Origin: Phycisphaerae bacterium | GTDB lineage: Bacteria > Planctomycetota > Phycisphaerae > Phycisphaerales > SM1A02 | Assembly (NCBI GenBank): GCA_018665385.1 | Contig: JABJDN010000159.1 | Coordinates: 1 to 5,678, forward strand | Direction: 5' to 3' | Length of the DNA: 5,678 nucleotides | Shown: positions 1-5,678 of the stretch, in pieces | How positions within the stretch are numbered: the first letter of the stretch is position 1 | Layout of the letters: every line of letters begins with the position of its first letter | The notes under the pieces: generated by a model | What the model was told of the DNA's origin: nothing | What the model saw: the letters and a program-made list of their open reading frames with translations, nothing else | The model's database searches: none | Program-made: the position numbers and the translations under genes

Positions 1-213
1 GTCTGCCGATACGATTGCTTTTGCGTCTGCTGCAGTTGGTTTATACAAATGAGGGTCAATTCCCTCGCCCATCAGTGATGTAACTGTTGCATGGTCTCCG
101 GCAACTTGCCGAGTAATGTCAGCAACCATTCCTGTGGTCGCCACGATTGTAAGTGACTTTGCATGCACAGAGGCGGATACCAAGAATGCAATAAACACTG
201 TTTTAAGTATCAT
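1..213 (-). CDS. Metal (Mn/Zn) ABC transporter substrate-binding protein, ZnuA/TroA family, N-terminal part
   Basis: This is the first 71 residues of a periplasmic metal-binding protein that delivers Mn2+ or Zn2+ to an ABC importer; the rest lies beyond the left window edge. The start ATG (complement of 211-213) follows an AAGGAA ribosome site by 7 nt. Residues 1-18 form a Sec signal peptide (one Lys, hydrophobic core, VHA before the likely cut), with no lipobox cysteine, so a soluble periplasmic protein is expected. The mature protein opens with a beta strand of the type LTIVATTGMVADI (21-33), typical of the family, and the hallmark GIDPHLYKPTAAD (51-63) places the first metal-ligand histidine at His55. 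It is divergent from an MntR-type repressor, which favours manganese over zinc, but the other metal ligands are not in view. Family assignment is firm; metal specificity is inferred from the neighbour. Confidence 0.9.
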   Translation of the reverse strand, partial: MILKTVFIAFLVSASVHAKSLTIVATTGMVADITRQVAGDHATVTSLMGEGIDPHLYKPTAADAKAIVSAD

Positions 214-220
214 AATAAGT

Positions 221-226
221 TCCTTT
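221..226 (-). promoter_or_regulatory. Ribosome binding site of the metal-binding protein gene
   Basis: On the minus strand AAGGAA lies 7 nt before the ATG at 213. It overlaps the end of the 18-bp palindrome at 223-240, so the palindrome would also be in the mRNA leader if transcription starts upstream of it. Confidence 0.7.
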
Positions 227-240
227 TGAGTAATCAAAAG
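223..240. promoter_or_regulatory. Candidate MntR operator: 18-bp inverted repeat
   Basis: CTTTTGA (223-229), spacer GTAA (230-233), TCAAAAG (234-240): two perfect 7-bp arms. It is the only strong dyad in the divergent gap. It overlaps the last two bases of the leftward -10 (239-244) and covers the expected leftward start near 232. It also lies just upstream of the rightward -10 candidates. DtxR-family dimers bind dyads of about this size in such positions, so binding would block the transporter promoter and could also repress mntR. The sequence does not match the B. subtilis MntR box or the DtxR box in detail, so the link to MntR is positional inference. Confidence 0.6.
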
Positions 241-267
241 TATAATCTATGGTATGCTATAAATCAA
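239..267 (-). promoter_or_regulatory. Sigma70-type promoter driving the metal transporter gene
   Basis: Reading leftward, TTGATT (-35, 262-267) is followed by exactly 17 nt and then TATACT (-10, 239-244). The expected start is near 232, giving a leader of about 20 nt that contains the AAGGAA ribosome site. The palindrome at 223-240 overlaps the -10 and start, the usual place for repressor action. The -35 ends only 3 bp from the mntR start codon, so the two transcription units share the whole 57-bp gap. Confidence 0.65.
241..263 (+). promoter_or_regulatory. Rightward -10 candidates for the mntR operon
   Basis: Two rightward -10 elements are visible: TATAAT at 241-246, and an extended form TGcTATAAA at 255-263. 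Neither has a convincing -35 at the right distance. The first would give a leader of about 18 nt, and the second would start transcription at or next to the mntR ATG (271). No Shine-Dalgarno sequence precedes that ATG. Which one is used cannot be told from the sequence. Confidence 0.4.
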
Positions 268-270
268 CCC

Positions 271-927
271 ATGATTACCAGCACAGTAGAAGATTATCTC
301 AAAGCCCTCTTTTTGCTAGACCCCAACGGGAAAAAACGCATCGCAACAGGCGAGCTAGCAAAGGCAACCAATGTAACACCAGGTTCAGCAACTGCCATGA
401 TTAAAACACTCGCAGAGGCGGGTTTGGTACGGCATCGCCCACATTACGGCGTGCAACTCACGACTACTGGTCGAAATCTCGCTGTGCATGTCGTTCGCAG
501 GCACAGAATCGTAGAACTCTTCCTTGTCAAAATTCTTGGCATGGATTGGGGTGAAGTCCACAATGAAGCAGAAAAACTTGAACACGCCGTTTCAAATGAG
601 GTCATTGAGCGGATGGACGCTCTACTTGGGCACCCTACCGCCGACCCACATGGTGATCCTATTCCAAACGCATCTGGCGAACTGCCTAGGCGGTCGCTAA
701 CCCAACTTTCTGCTTGCAACGAAGGCGACCACGTATCTGTCGCTCGCATTCATAATCAAGACACAGAGTTCTTGAAATTTGCCGAAGAAAGCGGGTTGCT
801 CCTTGGAGCAAAAATCACGATTTCATCTAAGAGCGAGCACGCTGACTCGATTACCCTTCTATCTGGTGAACACAAAGTCACACTCGGACTCGCTTCAGCC
901 TGTAGAATCGAAGTTGAACATGCATAG
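271..927 (+). CDS. mntR: MntR/DtxR-family manganese-dependent transcriptional repressor
   Basis: A 218-residue cytoplasmic repressor of metal uptake. The N-terminal winged helix-turn-helix (about 3-62) is followed by the metal-binding and dimerisation domain (about 63-125), a linker with the family motif HPTADPHGDPIP (121-132), and a C-terminal SH3-like FeoA domain (about 150-216), so it is the long DtxR-like form rather than the short B. subtilis form. Candidate metal ligands are Asp8, His78, Glu82, His97, Glu99, Glu101, Glu104 and His105. Asp8 and Glu101 replace the Met and Cys of DtxR, the pattern linked to manganese selectivity, but position 11 is Lys where B. subtilis MntR has Glu. The ATG at 271 is chosen because it puts EDYL at the usual place; the earlier in-frame ATG at 163 lies inside the divergent gene. 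There is no evident ribosome site. The end overlaps the next gene by 8 bp. Iron as the co-repressor is not excluded. Confidence 0.9.
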   Translation: MITSTVEDYLKALFLLDPNGKKRIATGELAKATNVTPGSATAMIKTLAEAGLVRHRPHYGVQLTTTGRNLAVHVVRRHRIVELFLVKILGMDWGEVHNEAEKLEHAVSNEVIERMDALLGHPTADPHGDPIPNASGELPRRSLTQLSACNEGDHVSVARIHNQDTEFLKFAEESGLLLGAKITISSKSEHADSITLLSGEHKVTLGLASACRIEVEHA

Positions 928-1825
928 CACAACAACATTAGCGTTCTTTTTGACATGTGTAGGTTTCCTTTGCAGTTGCAGTTCGCCAACACAAAAGAAT
1001 CCTATACACACCATCACTCCGGGCATGATTCTTGCAGATGTAGAATTTCTTTCTTCAGATGAAATGAATGGTAGGCACTACCGCTCTAAAGAAGGGAAAT
1101 TAGCTGCAAAATATATTGCTGATGAATGGGAAAAAGCTGGGCTTGTTCCACTACTCGGCAAAACGTCTATGTACTTGCCCACAAATGATATGCGTGATTC
1201 GCCCAACGTAGCTGCAATGCTTCAGGGTACAGAAGATACGTACATTCTTATCACTGCGCACTACGATCACCTTGCTCCAAAACGAAGTGGAAAAGATCGA
1301 ATTTACAATGGCGCAGACGACAATGCGTCTGGTACGGCGGCGCTCATCGCAATGGCAAGAGTCCTTGGGGAATTGCACACGAAGTACAAGGCATCTATCG
1401 TGCTTGTTGCATTCACTGGTGAAGAAGCTGGCCTTGTTGGTTCTGAGCATTTTGCGAAAAGTGAGCCCATTCCTATGCGTTCCATCAAGGCACTTATAAA
1501 CCTTGACATGATTAGTAGGGGTGACGCGAACACTATCTTTTTAGAAGGCAGTTCAGGTGCTCCACGTATAGCGCTGGCGCTATCGAACGCCAACAAAGAA
1601 ATTGGCCTTACCATTGTGAGGGGTAAGCATCCTGATTGGCTCTACAGAAGCGACCAGCAACCCTTTCTAGAACTAGGTGTTCCTGCAGTATTTTTGAGCG
1701 TTGAAGACCACGAAGATTATCACCAAGTTACAGACCACGCTGATAAAATTCTTCCAGGCTTAGCTGCAAAAACTACAAAGCTCACGCTGCTAGCTGCACT
1801 TGAACTCGCCCATCCTGTACCCTAG
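920..1825 (+). CDS. M28-family zinc aminopeptidase, probable lipoprotein
   Basis: A 301-residue exported metallopeptidase (Peptidase_M28, PF04389), expected to remove N-terminal residues from peptides outside the cytoplasmic membrane. The two-zinc site is complete: His114 with Asp116 in TAHYDHL, bridging Asp133 in GADDNASG, general base Glu168 and ligand Glu169 in FTGEEAGLVGS, Asp196 in NLDMI, and His268 in EDYHQVTD. Residues 1-19 are hydrophobic and end in LCSC, a near-lipobox with Cys20 as the likely lipid anchor, followed by a Ser/Pro/Thr linker. There is no inserted PA domain, so this is a compact catalytic form. The start ATG at 920 lies inside the last codons of mntR (ATGCATAG, 8-bp overlap), suggesting translational coupling; upstream in-frame starts would bury the signal peptide. 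Substrate is unknown, and some relatives are cyclases or carboxypeptidases. Confidence 0.9.
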   Translation: MHSTTTLAFFLTCVGFLCSCSSPTQKNPIHTITPGMILADVEFLSSDEMNGRHYRSKEGKLAAKYIADEWEKAGLVPLLGKTSMYLPTNDMRDSPNVAAMLQGTEDTYILITAHYDHLAPKRSGKDRIYNGADDNASGTAALIAMARVLGELHTKYKASIVLVAFTGEEAGLVGSEHFAKSEPIPMRSIKALINLDMISRGDANTIFLEGSSGAPRIALALSNANKEIGLTIVRGKHPDWLYRSDQQPFLELGVPAVFLSVEDHEDYHQVTDHADKILPGLAAKTTKLTLLAALELAHPVP

Positions 1826-1831
1826 TGGGGA

Positions 1832-2791
1832 ATGAAATATCCACTTATCTTATGTATCCCTCTTGCACTCGCAAATTGTTCAACTGAACCAGAAAAAGAA
1901 CCGGTTACGCAGAGCATGGAATCTGCTTCCGCCATGCAAGGCGGCGAAGAAATTTATATGTTGTATTGTGCACAGTGCCACGGGGCTACTGGCGATGGTA
2001 ATGGCGTGTTAAAACACGACAGACCTGCCAGAAGTTTTATTGATGGCGGTTATTCGTTTGGAAATACTGTACATGCAATTGCAAAGACAACCGCCTTTGG
2101 AATTCCTGGAACTCCTATGCCTCCGTTTGTCGACATGCTCTCTGCAGAGCAAATGGAAAGCGTTGCAACATACATACGCAATTTTGCGCCAACGCTTGCT
2201 GAGGCCAGAGAAGATGAAAAAGAAATGGTCGTCACTGACTCGCCGCTTGTTGCCCGCGGAATGTTGCCTGCTATCAACCCAACTTTGAAGTTGCATCCAA
2301 GGGGAATTGTCATTGGGAACCCAGATCGTTTTAGTTATGAATACCGAGTAGATGATGTACGACTATTATCTGTTCGCCAAGGTAGATTCGTACTTCGCGC
2401 AGACTGGGGCGAAAGAGGTGGAGCACCCCTTGAACTGCTTGGCGGCGTAGTTGTACTTGTTGACAATGGCGACCCTGACGGATTGTTCACAACAAAAGAT
2501 GGCGAAGCCCTTCATGCAAAACTGAAATCTACAAACACGATGCACGACTATGGCGAAATTTCGTACAACCTAGTTGCACAAGATGGCAGAGTGGTTGCGC
2601 AAGTTATGGAAACTTGTCGCACAACAACAGGTACTCGGACACTCATCGAACAAGTCTTTGACATTCAAGCGAACGAATCAATTCTTATTCATCCACCATC
2701 AAATACTGATGTATCAAATGCACCGCTCGTTCCTGTTGGAAATCATTCCTTCATTATCACGCACGCGATATATGGAGGAGATTCAAAATGA
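1832..2791 (+). CDS. Exported mono-haem cytochrome c with C-terminal PVC-type accessory domain
   Basis: A 319-residue secreted electron carrier. Residues 1-15 are a signal peptide; Cys16 may be lipidated, though LANC has an unusual Asn before the Cys. A cytochrome c domain spans about 35-122, with the haem site CAQCH (46-50, His50 proximal ligand), the GDGxG-type turn (54-58) and Met96 in GTPMPPF as probable sixth ligand, ending in a helix ATYIRNFAP (112-120). Residues about 150-319 form a second domain, mostly beta, with RGIVIGNPDRFSYEYR, then a DWGERGGAPLELLGG segment (191-205). This resembles, from memory, a domain that sits between cytochrome and propeller in large planctomycete proteins (there RAIAVG...GRGG.P.KLLG). 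The gene starts 6 bp after the M28 stop; GGGG sits very close to the ATG as a poor ribosome site. Its TGA overlaps the next ATG (ATGA). It likely accepts electrons from the propeller protein encoded next. Confidence 0.85.
   Translation: MKYPLILCIPLALANCSTEPEKEPVTQSMESASAMQGGEEIYMLYCAQCHGATGDGNGVLKHDRPARSFIDGGYSFGNTVHAIAKTTAFGIPGTPMPPFVDMLSAEQMESVATYIRNFAPTLAEAREDEKEMVVTDSPLVARGMLPAINPTLKLHPRGIVIGNPDRFSYEYRVDDVRLLSVRQGRFVLRADWGERGGAPLELLGGVVVLVDNGDPDGLFTTKDGEALHAKLKSTNTMHDYGEISYNLVAQDGRVVAQVMETCRTTTGTRTLIEQVFDIQANESILIHPPSNTDVSNAPLVPVGNHSFIITHAIYGGDSK
2774..2780 (+). promoter_or_regulatory. Strong ribosome binding site of the propeller gene
   Basis: GGAGGAG ends 7 nt before the ATG at 2788 and lies inside the last codons of the cytochrome gene. 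It is the best ribosome site in the window and fixes the start: the in-frame stretch back to the stop at 2707-2709 holds no other ATG, GTG or TTG. Confidence 0.85.
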
Positions 2792-5154
2792 GTATTGCTC
2801 TATGTATTACAACAATCGTTTTACTTCAATCCCCGTACACAACTGATTATTTAACTGAACCAGATGGAGCAGTACTTGAGGTTGGCGGAATGGCCTTCAT
2901 GGCTGATGGCGACATGGTTGTCAGCACTCGAAGGGGTCAAGTCTGGCGTATAGATAACCCAAATTCAGCAGACCCTACAGATGCCACGTTCACACTTATC
3001 TGCGAAGGATTGCACGAAGGGCTTGGGCTTACAATTATTGACGATGAAATATTCGTCATGCAACGTGGCGAAGTTTCAAAACTCGTTGATCTTGATGGCG
3101 ATGATATTATTGATGAAGTGCAAACCGTTACGCAAGATTGGGGACTGAGCGGGAATTACCACGAGTTTGGGTTTGGTCTTCCAAGTGACAGCGAAGGGAA
3201 TATGTACATATCTCTTAATGTTGGTTTTTGGAACCCACATTGGTGGCATGGAAAATCACGTGCGCCTTACCGAGGATGGGTATTACGCGTCGCTCCTGAC
3301 GGAACAGTTACACCTATCGCAGGCGGATTGAGAAGCCCCGCTGGAATGGGATTCTTGGAAGATGGTCGATTGCTTGTTACTGACAACCAAGGTGATTGGA
3401 TGGCGGTTTGTCCCGTGTATGCAATTGAAGAAGGCGCTTATTATGGCCACCCCGCTTCTTCGCGATGGTACGAGGGACAAGTAAATATTGAACCAAGCGA
3501 TACGTTGCCTATCAAAAGAAAACGAGAGCATCCTGCACTCTGGCTTCCATACCAATGGTCCCGTTCTACAGGCAATGTCATTCAAGACAAAACAGGCGGG
3601 CCTTTCGATGGACAATATTTCATCGCTGAACTTACCAACGGCCAAGTGCTGCGAGCAGAGTTTGAAGAAATTGATGGAGTACTGCAAGGTGCATGCTGGC
3701 AAGCGCACCAACGCGTAGGCTCTGCGTACCACATCGAATTTGGACCAGACGGAACTCTCTACGCTGGCATGACTAATCGAGGCTGGGGCGGACTGGCCCC
3801 TGGCAGTGGAGTAGCTCGAGTGAAATTCAATGGGGAAACTCCACTTGATATGAAAACCACGCATCTACTCGAAGATGGTTTCGAAATTACGTTCACAAAA
3901 GCGCTCTCAAAGGCACCCACAGTCTCTGGGCAGAAATACGACTACAACTATTGGTGGGAGTATGGTTCACCGCAACAACACATTGAAGACCTTACTATCT
4001 CCAACGTATTACTTTCTGAAGATGGACTCACCGCAACAATTACCATAGAAAATCTTGAGGCTGGAAAATGCGTCATGCTTACGCTCGGCAATGCTACAGC
4101 CACTGATGGAAGCGTACTGCTGAATGACCAAGTCTCCTACACCATCAATAAAATGCCCGGCGGTGAACTTGTGTACGTAGCTAAAGAAGTAGCGCCACCT
4201 ATAGAGCGCGGCGAACAAGTCGAAGGCTGGCTTTACCTTACATGGTTAGACGCGTTTGATATGTGGTCTAATGACGGCGTAGCATTATGCAATGCTGAGT
4301 TAGACATAGAAGACCCAACCCAATTCAAGATAAGCGAAGGCACGGGCGCCTTAGTAGCAACCGAAGGCGAGTCAATGGAAACAACCTTCACCGCGAACGC
4401 TGGGAAAATAAAGTTTGTCTACATGCTTTCGCAAGACAGTGAAACAAATATTCAATTGCCAAACGGAATGACGTTTACTCTTGCTGATACTGAACTTGAC
4501 GGTTACTTAGGGGCAGGTATTTGGCACAACGCACTTATTTCATACAACAACGAGGGAATACAGAAAGTAGAAATTAATGGCGTGAATGCTGTGACCAACA
4601 TCCCAATGGAAGCAACTAGCGAACCGATGCCAATTCGATTCAAAAGCATCAAAGGCGCCATTGCTTTTGGTGACGTCAGAGTACAACAGATACAACAAAC
4701 AGATGTGCCCACTTCGTGGAGCACATTCAAACTCGATGATCAAAGCATCAAGCAAAACGGCGATGTGCATTGGAGCAAGTCTGATTCTGGCGGGCTCATT
4801 GTGTGGGGAACAGGAAGTGTTACAGTTAAGAAAATGAGTTCGTTAACTTCCATCCAATTTGATGCCAAATTCAATGGCGAGGGGAATGCATCAATCACCA
4901 TTGGTGATACAACGTTTGACTTTGCTACACAAGGCGAGCGCCTTACTGGGAGTACGAATGACCGTGCAATTCACGCTAATTTGATTGATCAAAACGAATG
5001 GTGCACCGTTGAACTTACCGAAGGTAGTCTTGTGCCCGTCCGTTTGAATGGAGTCAATCTCTACAAGGCTGGTACTATAGAACTCCAAGGGAATGAAATT
5101 AAAATACAAGTGGACAACGCCAAAGTGGAAATCAGAAGAGTGTTTATACAGTAG
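2788..5154 (+). CDS. Secreted beta-propeller protein (PQQ/sorbosone-dehydrogenase-like, planctomycete type) with C-terminal beta-sandwich domains
   Basis: A 788-residue exported protein. Residues 1-15 are a short hydrophobic signal without Lys or Arg. A propeller spans about 20-348; telling motifs are GGMAFMADGDMVVSTRRGQVW (33-53), GNYHEFGFGLP (122-132), RSPAGMGFLEDGRLLVTDNQGDW (182-204) and GAYYGHPASSRW (216-227). DLDGDDIIDE (101-110) looks like a calcium loop. An Ig-like domain (about 352-455) carries EDGFEITFTKAL and EYGSPQQHIEDLTI, a pattern I recall after such propellers in planctomycetes. The rest (about 480-788) seems to be two diverged jelly-roll domains, each with an NGVN turn (597-600, 754-757), resembling DUF1080. 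There is no CXXCH, so haem must come from the cytochrome encoded upstream, with which it overlaps by 4 bp. Relatives are annotated as PQQ-dependent sugar dehydrogenases, but cofactor residues cannot be verified here and a non-catalytic binding role remains possible. Confidence 0.8.
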   Translation: MSIALCITTIVLLQSPYTTDYLTEPDGAVLEVGGMAFMADGDMVVSTRRGQVWRIDNPNSADPTDATFTLICEGLHEGLGLTIIDDEIFVMQRGEVSKLVDLDGDDIIDEVQTVTQDWGLSGNYHEFGFGLPSDSEGNMYISLNVGFWNPHWWHGKSRAPYRGWVLRVAPDGTVTPIAGGLRSPAGMGFLEDGRLLVTDNQGDWMAVCPVYAIEEGAYYGHPASSRWYEGQVNIEPSDTLPIKRKREHPALWLPYQWSRSTGNVIQDKTGGPFDGQYFIAELTNGQVLRAEFEEIDGVLQGACWQAHQRVGSAYHIEFGPDGTLYAGMTNRGWGGLAPGSGVARVKFNGETPLDMKTTHLLEDGFEITFTKALSKAPTVSGQKYDYNYWWEYGSPQQHIEDLTISNVLLSEDGLTATITIENLEAGKCVMLTLGNATATDGSVLLNDQVSYTINKMPGGELVYVAKEVAPPIERGEQVEGWLYLTWLDAFDMWSNDGVALCNAELDIEDPTQFKISEGTGALVATEGESMETTFTANAGKIKFVYMLSQDSETNIQLPNGMTFTLADTELDGYLGAGIWHNALISYNNEGIQKVEINGVNAVTNIPMEATSEPMPIRFKSIKGAIAFGDVRVQQIQQTDVPTSWSTFKLDDQSIKQNGDVHWSKSDSGGLIVWGTGSVTVKKMSSLTSIQFDAKFNGEGNASITIGDTTFDFATQGERLTGSTNDRAIHANLIDQNEWCTVELTEGSLVPVRLNGVNLYKAGTIELQGNEIKIQVDNAKVEIRRVFIQ

Positions 5155-5156
5155 GA
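5153..5156 (+). promoter_or_regulatory. Ribosome binding site of the DUF1080 gene
   Basis: AGGA overlaps the TAG stop of the propeller gene and lies 7 nt before the ATG at 5164. Since that stop is also in frame with the downstream gene, the ATG at 5164 is the earliest possible ATG start. The arrangement favours coupled translation. Confidence 0.65.
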
Positions 5157-5163
5157 TGCAATA

Positions 5164-5678
5164 ATGAATACACTTTTACTTACAGCAGTATTTCTTTGCT
5201 CCCCATCGCAATTTGTCCCACTTTTTAACGGCGAAAATCTTGATGGTTGGACTATCGTCAATGGCGATAAAAGCACATGGGTAGCGAGCGAAGGGATGAT
5301 CGTGACAACTGGCAAGCCAACGGGAGTTATTCGAACTAACTCCATGTACGAAAATTTCATACTAGAACTTGAGTGGAAGCACGCTGTCGAAAATGGCAAC
5401 GCTGGCTTGTTTGTTTGGTCAGACCCACTGCCTGCAAAGGGAGTTCCATTCACGAGAAGCATCGAAGTGCAAATTATGGATGGCAAAGAACTAGACTGGT
5501 ACACAACACACGGCGACATCTTCTCCATTTGGGGGGCTTCGATGGTTCCAGACGATCCGCATCCGATGGGCACGCATATTGAGCGATGCTTACCGAGCGA
5601 ACGGCGTTCTAAAGGTGCTCCAGAGTGGAACCATTACGTGGTCACGTGCATCGATGGGCAAATCAATCTCTCAGTAAA
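5164..5678 (+). CDS. DUF1080 / 3-keto-disaccharide hydrolase family protein, C-terminus cut by window end
   Basis: The first 171 residues of a secreted protein of family PF06439, whose studied members cleave 3-keto-glycosides; many planctomycete copies have unknown substrates. Residues 1-15 form a short uncharged hydrophobic signal. Family landmarks follow in order: PLFNGENLDGWT (19-30), a tryptophan and SEGMIVT strand (39-48), the YENFILELEWK strand (62-72), NAGLFVW (79-85), SIEVQIMD (99-106), HGDIFSIWGA (116-125) and the EWNHYVVTCIDGQINLSV strand (154-171), which in full relatives runs into an NG turn and the final strands. The usual domain is about 180-200 residues, so only its last strands are missing, but more domains could follow. 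It starts 9 bp after the propeller gene, pointing to a shared transcript and a shared task on an oxidised sugar. Catalytic residues could not be assigned by eye. Confidence 0.85.
   Translation, partial: MNTLLLTAVFLCSPSQFVPLFNGENLDGWTIVNGDKSTWVASEGMIVTTGKPTGVIRTNSMYENFILELEWKHAVENGNAGLFVWSDPLPAKGVPFTRSIEVQIMDGKELDWYTTHGDIFSIWGASMVPDDPHPMGTHIERCLPSERRSKGAPEWNHYVVTCIDGQINLSV

Noticed and set aside
254..262. Mini-ORF ATG-CTA-TAA before mntR as a possible leader peptide
   Set aside because: Only two codons without a ribosome site, and it lies within the likely -10 region.
163..270. In-frame upstream extension of mntR (36 more residues from ATG 163)
   Set aside because: It runs through the divergent transporter gene and its promoter, and the family N-terminus fits ATG 271.
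779..919. 47-residue N-terminal extension of the M28 peptidase
   Set aside because: It would lie wholly inside mntR and bury the clear signal peptide starting at 920.
1568..1583. Inverted repeat ATAGCGC-TG-GCGCTAT
   Set aside because: It lies inside the M28 coding region, has a loop too short for a hairpin, no T-run, and is unlike the 223-240 dyad; probably chance.
3283..3864. 193-codon open frame on the minus strand
   Set aside because: It is antisense to the conserved propeller motifs, its product has no recognisable motif, and it is explained by codon bias of the real gene.
5061..5573. 170-codon open frame on the minus strand
   Set aside because: It covers the DUF1080 gene start and its landmarks on the other strand; no recognisable protein and no reason to prefer it.

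Overview
The window looks like bacterial chromosome from a diderm with a secretory lifestyle, most likely a member of the Planctomycetota (PVC group). That assignment is an inference. It rests on the run of secreted proteins at the right: a cytochrome c lipoprotein-like protein, a beta-propeller of the type that planctomycetes carry in many copies, and a DUF1080 (3-keto-disaccharide hydrolase family) protein. Base composition looks moderate, with no high-GC bias. Almost every base is coding, and no RNA gene, mobile element, CRISPR array or terminator was seen.

Left edge (1-270): the start of a leftward gene for a periplasmic Mn/Zn-binding protein of an ABC transporter (ZnuA/TroA family) is separated by 57 bp from a rightward gene for an MntR/DtxR-type metal-dependent repressor. 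The gap holds a good leftward sigma70-type promoter, rightward -10 candidates, and an 18-bp perfect-arm palindrome (223-240) overlapping the leftward -10 and expected transcription start. This is the classic layout of a metal-uptake operon under its own divergent regulator.

Centre and right (271-5678): five rightward genes are tightly packed and probably form one operon: mntR (271-927), an M28 zinc peptidase with a lipoprotein-like signal (920-1825, 8-bp overlap), a mono-haem cytochrome c with an extra C-terminal domain (1832-2791), a 788-residue beta-propeller protein (2788-5154, 4-bp ATGA overlap), and a DUF1080 protein cut by the window end (5164-5678). The last three carry domains that I remember as joined in single large planctomycete proteins, so they probably work together outside the cytoplasmic membrane. 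A plausible but unproven model is oxidation of a sugar or glycoside by the propeller protein with electrons passed to the cytochrome, followed by cleavage of the keto-sugar by the DUF1080 enzyme. The M28 enzyme would add peptide degradation. The unusual point is that this exported set sits directly behind, and overlaps, a metal-responsive regulator gene.
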